This document shows positions 8,054-15,823 of a stretch of 64,000 nucleotides of DNA, in pieces. The DNA is from CAXTSE01 sp964246985 (lineage in GTDB: Bacteria > Actinomycetota > Actinomycetes > Actinomycetales > Microbacteriaceae): contig CAXTSE010000003.1 of assembly GCA_964246985.1 (NCBI GenBank), positions 173,074 through 237,073 on the forward strand, given 5' to 3'. The notes under the pieces were generated by a model. That model saw nothing but the letters and a program-made list of their open reading frames with translations, ran no database searches and was not told the DNA's origin. The translations under genes and the position numbers were made by a program. Positions within the stretch are counted from its first letter, which is position 1. Every line of letters starts with the position of its first letter.

Positions 8054-8892
8054 TGGCGTATGCCCCCACCGTCGTGCCCCGTCTTGACGCGGCGCCTTGC
8101 CCGCGCGCAGAAGTGGTGTTCGCGTCATTGCACCCGCTGACTCGATCGATCCGAGCGTTCCACCGGTACGGCGACGGCCGTGACTACCGTGTGCGCGGGT
8201 CTATCGATATCCCGGTAACCGACCAGACCGCGCGCCTCGACTTCGAAGCGCCTTTCGGGATCCCGATTACCTACAGCGCCGAAATGCTGGACTCAGCGGG
8301 GAACTCCCTTGGTGAGACCGATCAGTCGGCCCCTGTCACGCTCGACGTTCCCGACATGTGGGTACACAACCCGCTCGACCCATCGACCTCGATGCGGGTG
8401 GAGTTCCGCGCGACCGCTGCGCGAGACCTGTCCCGCCCGGTGTCGGGAAATGTGTTTTACCCGTCGCGCCGTCGGGTGGCGGTCGTTGTCGCGGGCGAAC
8501 GGCAGGGTCTTCGCGGCGTCACGCTTGATGTGGTCGTTGACACGATCGAAGACGCCGACAAGTTCGCCGCCCTGGTCGGCGACTACCGACGGACAACGGT
8601 GCCGGTTCTCTGCTTCCGCGTCGGCGCCAACGACAGGGTCCGCCTCCCGCGACCGCTGTTCGCCTCAGTGATGGATCCGCGCGAAATTGACCTCACCTAC
8701 GCGACCGGCGGCACGAGCATCGCGTTCGCGATTGAGGGTGACGAAGTGTCCCCACCAGCACCTGCGCTTGTCATTCCAGTACTTACGCGCGCCGATCTCA
8801 ACGCGTACTACGCCACACGGGCCGCCCTGAACGCAGACAACGCCACCCGCCTTGCAGCCAATCGTCGTTACGATCTCGCAGGCACGGCGTGA
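8053..8892 (+). CDS. Distal tail protein-like minor tail protein
   Basis: A 279-residue, strand-rich protein in the slot right after the tape measure, where siphoviruses encode the distal tail (Dit) hub. Features include FRYGDG-like turns (RAFHRYGDGRDYRVRGSIDI), repeated beta strands (VTLDVPDMWVHNPLDP, RRRVAVVVAGERQG) and the C-terminal 'RADLNAYYATRAALNADNAT' helix. ATG overlaps the tape measure stop (TGATGG) and its own stop overlaps the next GTG. Actinophage relatives are generally called minor tail protein; the Dit role is inferred from position. Confidence 0.65.
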   Translation: MAYAPTVVPRLDAAPCPRAEVVFASLHPLTRSIRAFHRYGDGRDYRVRGSIDIPVTDQTARLDFEAPFGIPITYSAEMLDSAGNSLGETDQSAPVTLDVPDMWVHNPLDPSTSMRVEFRATAARDLSRPVSGNVFYPSRRRVAVVVAGERQGLRGVTLDVVVDTIEDADKFAALVGDYRRTTVPVLCFRVGANDRVRLPRPLFASVMDPREIDLTYATGGTSIAFAIEGDEVSPPAPALVIPVLTRADLNAYYATRAALNADNATRLAANRRYDLAGTA

Positions 8893-10001
8893 GACCTCAC
8901 AGTGACCGGCTTGTTGAGCTCCTTCGAGCTGGGTCGTTCAACGCTGTCCTGGTTGTCGACGCGTTCCGGGGTGCGGAACGTCGAATCAAAGACCTCGACG
9001 CCGCCGAGTGGGACCTGCGGTGGGACCGCGAATCCAACCTGAAATCGGCCGGCACCATGACGGCCGTGACTGTCACGGACTTCGGCGTCTCGATGTCGCC
9101 GACCCAGATAACCGACGACTTGGCACCATTCGGCAGCGAGCTCAACATCCTGATGGAGATCTCATCCGGAGACAGCTTCCGCGAGACGATCCAAATCGGG
9201 CACTTCCGCATCGCGGAGACACCATCTGCACGAGATGAGTTTGCCGACTTTGGAGTACAACAGATCGTCACCGCTTCCGTAGTCGAACTGACTCTGCACG
9301 ACCGGCTCAGCACCGTGGAGCGTCGCGGCTTCCGCAGCGAGGAGAACCCGCAAACGACATCGGCGTGGTCCGAGCTCGCTCGCATTTCCGGAATGCAGGT
9401 AATCAGGCACCCATCCCTCGCCGACGCCGTACTCCCCACCGACATGGTCTACAAGGCAGTGAAGGGCGGTCGGCTACAGGCTGTCCGCGCGATCGCGGAG
9501 ATTCTCGGCGGCACCGAGTACACCACCCCCGACGGCGCCCTGTCAGTGTGGCCCTACACGGCCGGAACCGTCGTCGCCCGCCTAGAACTCGGAGAGTTCG
9601 GTACCATCATCGGCGACTCCGAGGGGCTTGATTCGAGCGACGTCGTGAACGTCGTTGTCGGAGAGTTCGAGACCGAGGACCGGCAGCCGATCTACGCCGT
9701 CGCTGTGGCATCAGGGGAACTTGGCCCTGAGGGCGAGTACGCCGAAAACACCTTCTACCACTCCAACCCGGCCATCCGAACGCAGGAGGCGGCGGACATC
9801 GAGGTCGCCCTCGTGCTCGAGCAGCTCTCCTCCACCACGATGCGTCGGATCACAGTGACCTGTGTCATCAACCCGCTCGTTGAGACAGGCGACGTCATCG
9901 AGGTCGAGCGAAACAGCGGATCGCTCATCGTCGGACAGATCGTCAGCATCCGGTACGGCGCTTCGATGGCCATGACAGTGGAAGTGGACGTCCTGTCATG
10001 A
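8889..10001 (+). CDS. Minor tail protein, baseplate hub-like (DUF5047-like)
   Basis: A 370-residue protein with GTG start 8889 overlapping the preceding stop. The N-terminal half (residues ~20-110) carries the 'DLDAAEWDLRWDRESNLKSA' type strand pairs found in actinophage minor tail proteins annotated DUF5047. The middle (VKGGRLQAVRAIAEILGGTE) and end (VETGDVIEVER, GQIVSIRYGASMAMTVEVDV) resemble tail-hub proteins of the gp27/Tal kind that close the tube tip. No protease or lysozyme domain is seen. It is coupled by ATGA to the following gene. Confidence 0.65.
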   Translation: MRPHSDRLVELLRAGSFNAVLVVDAFRGAERRIKDLDAAEWDLRWDRESNLKSAGTMTAVTVTDFGVSMSPTQITDDLAPFGSELNILMEISSGDSFRETIQIGHFRIAETPSARDEFADFGVQQIVTASVVELTLHDRLSTVERRGFRSEENPQTTSAWSELARISGMQVIRHPSLADAVLPTDMVYKAVKGGRLQAVRAIAEILGGTEYTTPDGALSVWPYTAGTVVARLELGEFGTIIGDSEGLDSSDVVNVVVGEFETEDRQPIYAVAVASGELGPEGEYAENTFYHSNPAIRTQEAADIEVALVLEQLSSTTMRRITVTCVINPLVETGDVIEVERNSGSLIVGQIVSIRYGASMAMTVEVDVLS

Positions 10002-10867
10002 GTGCCTCCCCCGGTCTTCTGCTCGCCGAGGCGCTCGCCGCGACAGCTCCGCGGGGAAAACTGGCTGTCTTCATTGAGCGTGTTGGTAGCAAGGTGCGCG
10101 TCAATGTCGGTGTCACCTCGGTCGTGCTGTCCTTCGTCGGCCTCCAGCTGCCGCCATCAGGGCACGCGGTCCAGATGGAACTGCGAGACGGCGAATGGGT
10201 CGTCTCAGGTCCGGCCTCACCGCTGCCGTCCACTGGCAAGATCACGGCCGTAGCAGCACCACTCGCGACGGTCACGGCATGGCTCAAGAGCTATACGATC
10301 GCGTATCTCAGCAGCTACACCCCAACGGTCGGCGATGATGTTGACATCACGTGGTCGGCTGACGGGGGCCGCATCATGGGGAGGGCGTCGGCGCTGGCCA
10401 CGGCGCCAGGATCTGGCACCAATCCCGTTTCGGGGCCGCAGCTGTTCCACCCGCCACCGTTCACGGCCATCGACTCGGGGTCACGAGGCTCCTCCTGGTT
10501 CACCAACGACGTCTATGCGTCCGACTCGAACATCGGCGCTTGGTTCTACGGATCCAAGGTTGCCGACACCATTCCCGACAACGCCGCGATTCTCGCCTCA
10601 CGGATCTACCTCAACCCGCGACAGGTGCAAGGCAACAAGCCGAACCTGGGCTACCACGGGGCCGCGACGAAGCCGGGCGGGGCACTATCCGTCCTGAGCG
10701 CCTCCCCGCTGAACGCCACGTCGGGATGGGTCGACATTCCCGTGGGACTCATCGCCGCCATCATCGCGGGCGGCGGTATCGGCTTCAACCACGGCGGGTA
10801 CAACATCTTCCGCGGCACCGCGGCCGACGGTCTGTCGGGCGCGCTCGACATCACCTACCAGGCATAG
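9998..10867 (+). CDS. Minor tail protein with C-terminal beta-sandwich
   Basis: This 289-residue protein overlaps the previous gene by four bases. Residues 20-85 form a strand-rich module (GKLAVFIERVGSKVRVNVGV, QMELRDGEWVVSGP). Residues ~140-285 form a separate domain with 'SGPQLFHPPPFTAIDSGSRG', 'WFTNDVYASDSNIGAWFYGS' and a final GGGIGFNHGGYNIFRG loop, typical of carbohydrate-facing tail tip domains. Function is not established. It is probably part of the receptor-binding tip together with the following genes. Confidence 0.6.
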   Translation: MSASPGLLLAEALAATAPRGKLAVFIERVGSKVRVNVGVTSVVLSFVGLQLPPSGHAVQMELRDGEWVVSGPASPLPSTGKITAVAAPLATVTAWLKSYTIAYLSSYTPTVGDDVDITWSADGGRIMGRASALATAPGSGTNPVSGPQLFHPPPFTAIDSGSRGSSWFTNDVYASDSNIGAWFYGSKVADTIPDNAAILASRIYLNPRQVQGNKPNLGYHGAATKPGGALSVLSASPLNATSGWVDIPVGLIAAIIAGGGIGFNHGGYNIFRGTAADGLSGALDITYQA

Positions 10868-10875
10868 GAGTCACC

Positions 10876-11787
10876 ATGGCCGTAGATGCAACCGGAGACT
10901 GGGGTCAGCCCGGATTCCTTGACTCAGGGTTCCCAGATATCGCGGTGGACCCGACAGCAGTGTCGAACTACTACGCGACCTTGGTTCCGCGCAGGTTCGC
11001 GACTGCATCTGCGCTTTTGGGGTCCACCCCGCCGGCTGCCCACTACACGGCGGTTGCCGAGAACGTGCCCGGTGCCTTCTTCCGGTACACAGGCTCGGCC
11101 TGGACTATGCACGGGACTGCAGAGTTCGCAACTGTCGCAGCTCGTGATCTCGCGCTCACGGCACCGGCCGCTGGCTGGCTGTCACGGGTAGCGACCGAAC
11201 GTTGGGTCCGTCGCGCGGCCGGGGTGGGAACCAGCTGGCGGCCCTGGGGGGCCGGGCAATTCAAGATGGTCCCAACCGGCTTCACCGGCACTGGGACTGG
11301 GTTCACGATCGACAGCAACGGCGACGCGAACTTCGCTGGCGCGACGGCTTTCAACTTGGAGGGCTTGTTCACCTCCGACTTCCTGGCATACCTAGTGATT
11401 GTGGACGTCTTCACGATGCCAGGCGGCGGAGGCGGCTTCGTGCTCCGTAAGGGCGGCGTATCGAACAATGCGGCGAAGTACACGACGCAGCGTTCGTGGG
11501 GTCAGGACGCGGCTGCCTGGTCTCGCGACATCGCAGCGAATGCGACCTCTTACGCGCCGATCCCGCAGGCAGCCGTTGAGCACACCGTGACCTGCCGTGT
11601 GACGAACCCGATGGTGGCGAGCCTCCCGACGAAGCTGGCTTTCGAGACGGATTCGTACATAACCGGAGCCTCCGCGATCAAGGCCTTTGGACCCGGCCGG
11701 CACGACGTGACTGACGCCTTCGACGGAATCGGCTGGACGTTTGGCGGCGCGGCGACCGGCCGCGTGCAGGCATGGGGTCTCCTGTGA
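10876..11787 (+). CDS. Minor tail / tip protein, unknown function
   Basis: A 303-residue protein starting at ATG 10876 with AGGAG five bases upstream; an earlier in-frame start would overlap the preceding gene heavily. Residues 1-110 hold a short module with 'YTGSAWTMHGTAEFATVAARD', a pattern I associate with phage tail fibre spacer modules that expose aromatic residues. Residues ~140-303 look like a jelly-roll domain (GFTIDSNGDANFAG, LAYLVIVDVFTMPGGGGGF, DAFDGIGWTFGGAATGRVQAW). I recognise no catalytic motif; a binding role is inferred. Confidence 0.6.
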   Translation: MAVDATGDWGQPGFLDSGFPDIAVDPTAVSNYYATLVPRRFATASALLGSTPPAAHYTAVAENVPGAFFRYTGSAWTMHGTAEFATVAARDLALTAPAAGWLSRVATERWVRRAAGVGTSWRPWGAGQFKMVPTGFTGTGTGFTIDSNGDANFAGATAFNLEGLFTSDFLAYLVIVDVFTMPGGGGGFVLRKGGVSNNAAKYTTQRSWGQDAAAWSRDIAANATSYAPIPQAAVEHTVTCRVTNPMVASLPTKLAFETDSYITGASAIKAFGPGRHDVTDAFDGIGWTFGGAATGRVQAWGLL

Positions 11788-12056
11788 CCGGGGGCAGGCT
11801 CCCGCGCCTCGACATCGTATTCCCCGACCAGATCGTCGGCTCCGACCGCGCGAACGCTTATGCCCTCGAGGCGATCCGCACTTTCGCATCGAACCTCGAA
11901 GTCGAGCAGCCGTTCGAGGTCTGGTACCCGACCACGACCGCCGCCGACTACGACGTGGTCCGAGTCGACACCGACGGGGAGATCCTGCCGGTGCTGCCGT
12001 ACGACCCCGCGGAAGCGCAGCGGGTGGCCGACTTCGTGAGGGGGGTGAGCTCGTGA
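11784..12056 (+). CDS. Small phage protein next to endolysin, unknown
   Basis: A 90-residue protein. GTG 11784 overlaps the previous stop as GTGA and is preferred over an in-frame ATG at 11772. The sequence is acidic with an aromatic strand (FEVWYPTTTAADYDVVRVD) and a helix (YDPAEAQRVADFVRGV). It is coupled to the endolysin gene by another 4-base overlap. No family recognised. Confidence 0.6.
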   Translation: MTGGRLPRLDIVFPDQIVGSDRANAYALEAIRTFASNLEVEQPFEVWYPTTTAADYDVVRVDTDGEILPVLPYDPAEAQRVADFVRGVSS

Positions 12057-12940
12057 GCTTCTGGCCGAACGGTTCCAGCACCCGCCCCGCGATATCGTCG
12101 CCGTTCGGACCCCGGAAGGTCATAACACCTGGGATGTCGGCGTTCCACGAGGGCATCGACAGTTACGGCTACACCGTCAATCACGCCGTCACCGGCGGCA
12201 CTGTCGTCTTCGCTGGCTACAACGGCGGGGCTGGCTACGAGGTCCGCTGGAACGGCGACGACGGACGGGAGCACCGGGACCTGCACCATGTCGCCGGATC
12301 CCTCCGTGTCGCCAAGGGGCAGCGCATTGAGCGCGGCACCCCGCTAGGTCTGCAGGGCCGCACCGGCACTGCGACGGGCGTCCATAATCACCACGGCGTC
12401 CGCGTCGGCGGCAAGTTCGTCGACCCGATGCCGATCCTTACCGCGCTCCCGTCGAGCAGCGCCCCGGCCGGCGACGGCACCACGCCCCTAGACAACACAA
12501 CCCGAAAGGCACGCCCCATGTACTCCGTGATCCCCATCGTTGGCACCGGCGGCAGCTTCGTCTGCTCGCTCATCACCGGCCTCATGACCGGCATCCAGTC
12601 GCCGTACCACCGCTCCCTCCTGTTCCGGGTGCGCGACAACAACGACGGCGACCCCATGCTCCCCGGCGAGATCGAGATCGTTCGCGGCTACCTCGTGCAG
12701 ATCAACCCGCCCGCCAACGTCCAGGCTGCGCAGATCGACTACGCCAAGCTGCAGGCGCTCATCGACGCCGCGAACGAGGACGACACAGAGAAGATCCTTG
12801 GCGCCTTGTCTGCCATCTCGGTGAAGGCCGGAGCGACTCCGGCGGAGATCGCCGCCGAGGTCGACAAGGTCCTCGCCGGCGACTTCGCCGCGGTCCCGAA
12901 GTCGGTCATCGACCTGCAGGTTGCTCGTCTCGCCGCCTGA
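12053..12940 (+). CDS. Endolysin with M23 metallopeptidase domain
   Basis: A 295-residue lysis enzyme, start GTG 12053 in a GTGA overlap. Residues ~10-135 form an M23/LytM peptidase domain. The zinc-site motifs are HEGID (H and D ligands, near residue 32) and GVHNHHGV (HxH, near residue 112), and LHH lies between them. M23 enzymes cut peptide bridges of peptidoglycan. Residues ~150-295 form a second, non-catalytic region (YSVIPIVGTGGSFVCSLITG, followed by helices) that is probably the cell-wall binding or phage-specific part. No signal peptide, so export relies on the holin. Confidence 0.85.
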   Translation: MSFWPNGSSTRPAISSPFGPRKVITPGMSAFHEGIDSYGYTVNHAVTGGTVVFAGYNGGAGYEVRWNGDDGREHRDLHHVAGSLRVAKGQRIERGTPLGLQGRTGTATGVHNHHGVRVGGKFVDPMPILTALPSSSAPAGDGTTPLDNTTRKARPMYSVIPIVGTGGSFVCSLITGLMTGIQSPYHRSLLFRVRDNNDGDPMLPGEIEIVRGYLVQINPPANVQAAQIDYAKLQALIDAANEDDTEKILGALSAISVKAGATPAEIAAEVDKVLAGDFAAVPKSVIDLQVARLAA

Positions 12941-12961
12941 CTCGAATCACGAAGGGACGCC

Positions 12962-13345
12962 ATGACCTCCGAAGACCCAACCGTCGCGATCGCCCGGTTC
13001 GACGAACGTCTCGAAGCCCTCGGCAAACAGCTCGCGCAGGTCAGATCCGAGATGGCCACGCGAGAGGGTCAGGACAACTCGAACAGGCTCATCGAGCGGC
13101 TCGAGCGGGCTCTGGCACTCGAGGTCGAGAACCGCATCAAGGCGGACCTCGAGGAGCGGTCAGCACGCGAGAAGGGCGACCTCGAGGAGAAGACCGAGCG
13201 GCAGGCTCTGGCCGACCGCTTCCAACTGGTGGAGGACCGCCAGGAGAACCGGAAGTACATGATTCTCGCAGCCATCCTGCTCAGCGCGATCGGGCTCGGC
13301 TTCAGCATCATCCAGGCCGCAGTGAACGCGGGGGTGAACCCGTGA
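12962..13345 (+). CDS. Coiled-coil protein with C-terminal membrane anchor
   Basis: A 127-residue protein. Residues ~10-95 are a nearly continuous charged coiled coil (ERLEALGKQLAQVRSEMATR, EERSAREKGDLEEKTERQ) and residues ~102-122 a single membrane segment (MILAAILLSAIGLGFSIIQA). The shape matches small lysis-cassette proteins placed after endolysin genes in actinophages. It could act as an antiholin, a spanin-like linker or a membrane anchor. It overlaps the next gene by four bases (GTGA), so the two are likely made together. Confidence 0.7.
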   Translation: MTSEDPTVAIARFDERLEALGKQLAQVRSEMATREGQDNSNRLIERLERALALEVENRIKADLEERSAREKGDLEEKTERQALADRFQLVEDRQENRKYMILAAILLSAIGLGFSIIQAAVNAGVNP

Positions 13346-13956
13346 CTGAGCCGGAGACAACGCGGAGTCGCCGCCCGGCGTCGTTCTGGGTGTTCGTCGG
13401 CCTCAGCGTCTTGCTGGTGCTTTCGGTGGGGACGCTCATCACGTTCCTGCAGCAGCGGGCCGAGACGCTGTCGCGGGTAGTCGTCGAGCAGAACGCAACG
13501 ATCGACGAGAAGGACGGTCAGCTGATCGACCTGCTCGACTCGTACGCGGCGCTCGCCGACGACTGCGACGCGGCCGCGGACTGCACGACGACGACGCCGG
13601 CGCCAGAGATCATCCAGCAGATCATCGAGGGCACACCGGGGTCACCTGGTCGCCCTCCAACCGCTGCAGAGATCGCGGAGTCCATCCGTGCGTACTGCGC
13701 GGTCCGTGACGGATGCGCCGGCGACGACGGCCAAGACGGTCAGCCGGGCAGCCCCGGAGCGTCCGGTGAGGCCGGATCCGATGGTGCACCAGGCGCGGCC
13801 GGTGCCGACGGCGCACCGGGTGCCTCAGGCACGCCCGGCGCAGACGGTCAACCGCCCGTCTCGTGGACCTTCACATACCTGCTCACCGATTACACGTGCA
13901 ACCGCACCGACCCGTTCGATCCATCCGCCCCGCAGTACACCTGCACAACGGTCTAG
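13342..13956 (+). CDS. Membrane-anchored collagen-like phage protein
   Basis: A 204-residue protein. Residues ~13-37 are one membrane segment (SFWVFVGLSVLLVLSVGTLI) behind a basic N-terminus, giving an N-in, C-out topology. A helical stretch follows, then Gly-X-Y triplets at residues ~98-103 and a longer run of about 14 triplets at ~127-170. It ends in a short domain with two Cys (TCNRTDP, YTCTTV) beside earlier Cys pairs (DDCDAAADC, YCAVRDGC). Collagen repeats in phages usually make trimeric fibres in virion proteins; here the protein is anchored in the cell membrane and coupled to a lysis gene, which is unusual. Confidence 0.75.
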   Translation: MTEPETTRSRRPASFWVFVGLSVLLVLSVGTLITFLQQRAETLSRVVVEQNATIDEKDGQLIDLLDSYAALADDCDAAADCTTTTPAPEIIQQIIEGTPGSPGRPPTAAEIAESIRAYCAVRDGCAGDDGQDGQPGSPGASGEAGSDGAPGAAGADGAPGASGTPGADGQPPVSWTFTYLLTDYTCNRTDPFDPSAPQYTCTTV

Positions 13957-13965
13957 GAGGCCAGC

Positions 13966-14370
13966 ATGTCCAATCCCAACGCCAACATCACCCTGATCCC
14001 GAAGTCCCCCGCAGAGGTCGCGAAGGCGATCGTCTACATCGCGCTGACCGCACTCGCGATCTTCCGCACGGCCAACTCCGACGAGGTCATCGTGCCCGCG
14101 GAGTGGGTCGGCATCATCATCGGAGTCATCGGACTCATTCCGGTGTTCCTCCTCGCAGGCACGAGCGTGAAGGTCATCACCGCGTTCGCCCTTGCAGGCG
14201 GCCAGGCACTGGTTCTCGCACTCGGTCCTGCGCTCGGATGGGGCACCGTGTCGGGTGACGCGTGGCTCGGCGTGATTTTCGCCGCGTTCGCCGCGATCGG
14301 CATCGGCGTCGTGCCGAACAAGCCGATGATCGACGCCCGCGTCTCCGGGATCATCACCACCCTACCGTGA
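13966..14370 (+). CDS. Holin-like membrane protein
   Basis: This 134-residue protein has four likely membrane segments (residues ~20-36, 47-65, 68-88, 97-115; for example WVGIIIGVIGLIPVFLLAG) and short polar ends. Size, topology and position directly after endolysin and coiled-coil genes fit an actinophage holin, which opens the membrane to release the endolysin. AGGAGG precedes the ATG by 4-5 bases. Four segments is more than the classic holin classes, but common for holins of actinophages. Confidence 0.7.
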   Translation: MSNPNANITLIPKSPAEVAKAIVYIALTALAIFRTANSDEVIVPAEWVGIIIGVIGLIPVFLLAGTSVKVITAFALAGGQALVLALGPALGWGTVSGDAWLGVIFAAFAAIGIGVVPNKPMIDARVSGIITTLP

Positions 14371-14451
14371 GCAGCACCCACCCAGTCAGGGCCTCGCGCT
14401 CGCCTCATAACCCGCGCGGGGCCCTGAAATGTTCTAAGCAGGGAGGGTCTG

Positions 14452-15018
14452 ATGGTCACTGTCATCGTTGTTGCATCTGATGTAGTCGGTGAGGCCGTCG
14501 ACGGCTCGCTCACGCTGTCACCGGTGCACCTCCAGCTGGGGGTGCCTGTGGTGACGGCGGTGCCAGTCAAGGTGCGCATCCCTGCAGCGGGAGGGACGTT
14601 CGAAACGCCCGCGTCGCCGGCGGGCAACGCACTTCAGATCAGGCCGTCAGGGTGGGGTGTCTCAGGGCTGGTCTGGACAGTTCGAGTGCCGCCAGTGTCG
14701 ACGATCACCCTTGCGGATCTCGTGCGGGATCATTCGGTCGACCCGACGTGGCTCCTCCCAATCGAGTACGAGCCGTCTCTAGAAGAAGCGCTTGAGGATA
14801 TTCGTGAGTTTGCCGCTGCGGGTGGCACTCCGCCCCTGGTGCACCAGCAATCGATCCCGTTGGCGACGTGGGTGATTGGCCACACCCTGGGGCGCCTCCC
14901 GCGAGTCGCCGTGTACCTCTCCTCCGGCGAAGAGATCGAAGCCGACGTTGTCGTCTCGACCACCGCCGTCTCGATCACATTCGCTACCCCCACCGCCGGC
15001 TCGGCCGTCATCTCGTAA
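14452..15018 (+). CDS. Tail tip / fibre-associated protein, unknown
   Basis: A 188-residue protein with AGGGAGG before ATG 14452. Residues 1-90 look like a beta-rich module (LTLSPVHLQLGVPVVTAVPV, SGLVWTVRVPPVSTITLADL). Residues ~120-188 form another module with the phage-fibre style pattern WVIGHTLGRLPRVAVYLSSG...ITFATPTAGSAVIS. The WxxxHxLGRxPxV...PxxG pattern recurs in fibre proteins, and a related form (ITHGLGTLDVVVKVYE...FAVAPTAGQYRV) closes the next gene, so the two share a homologous end domain. Confidence 0.65.
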   Translation: MVTVIVVASDVVGEAVDGSLTLSPVHLQLGVPVVTAVPVKVRIPAAGGTFETPASPAGNALQIRPSGWGVSGLVWTVRVPPVSTITLADLVRDHSVDPTWLLPIEYEPSLEEALEDIREFAAAGGTPPLVHQQSIPLATWVIGHTLGRLPRVAVYLSSGEEIEADVVVSTTAVSITFATPTAGSAVIS

Positions 15019-15031
15019 AGGAGCACCACCC

Positions 15032-15823
15032 ATGTCCAAGAAGTTCTCCAACGGCATCGACCTCGCCAACCAGCGACTTATCAACCTGGGCGACGCAAGC
15101 TCGCCCACCGACGCCGTGACCCTGCAGCAGGTACAGGCGTTCATTCGCGGCCTCGACTGGAAGAACTCCGTCCGCGCCGCATCCACCGGAAACCTGGTTC
15201 TTTCGGGAACGCAGACCGTCGACGGCGTAGCACTCGTCGCGGGCAACCGCGTGCTGGCGAAGGACCAGACCACGGGAGCTGACCGCGGCATCTACATCGT
15301 CGCTGCCGGCTCATGGACTCGCGCCACCGACTTCGACGACTCGGTAGAGGTCACCGCGGCGGCGGCGATCCCTGTCGAGGAGGGTACGACCAACGGTGAC
15401 GCCGTCTTCATCCTCACGACCGATGGCGTTATCACGGTCGGCACCACCCCACTGGCGTTCACGCGCCTCGGCGGGGCAGGCGTCTCCTACACGGCAGACA
15501 CGAACGGCGGTCTGCAGCTGTCCGGCTCGGCGTTCTCGATCAAGCTCGACGGTGCCGGACTCCTGGTCAGCTCCTCCGGCCTCAAGATCGATCCGGCGTA
15601 CTCCGGCCTGGCCAAGCGGTATGCGGCCAACGTGCCGACCGGAAGCACCACGCCGGCGATCACCCACGGCCTCGGCACGCTCGACGTCGTCGTGAAGGTG
15701 TACGAGGTCTCCACCGGTTACGAGATCGAGACCGACGTCACTCTCACCTCTGTCAACGTCGTCACCCTGGGTTTCGCGGTCGCGCCGACGGCCGGGCAGT
15801 ACCGCGTCGTCGTGGTGGGCTGA
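15032..15823 (+). CDS. Phage tail fibre protein
   Basis: A 263-residue protein starting at ATG 15032 with AAAGGAG upstream. It opens with 'FSNGIDLANQRLINLGDASS' and 'PTDAVTLQQVQAFIRGLDWK', the N-terminal attachment style of many phage fibres. A central domain (GVALVAGNRVLAKDQTTGAD, RGIYIVAAGSWTRATDFDD) is the widespread fibre module seen in lambda-like and actinophage fibres. The C-terminal ~70 residues match the end domain of the gene before. It probably carries the receptor-binding tip. It overlaps the following fibre gene by one base. Confidence 0.8.
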   Translation: MSKKFSNGIDLANQRLINLGDASSPTDAVTLQQVQAFIRGLDWKNSVRAASTGNLVLSGTQTVDGVALVAGNRVLAKDQTTGADRGIYIVAAGSWTRATDFDDSVEVTAAAAIPVEEGTTNGDAVFILTTDGVITVGTTPLAFTRLGGAGVSYTADTNGGLQLSGSAFSIKLDGAGLLVSSSGLKIDPAYSGLAKRYAANVPTGSTTPAITHGLGTLDVVVKVYEVSTGYEIETDVTLTSVNVVTLGFAVAPTAGQYRVVVVG

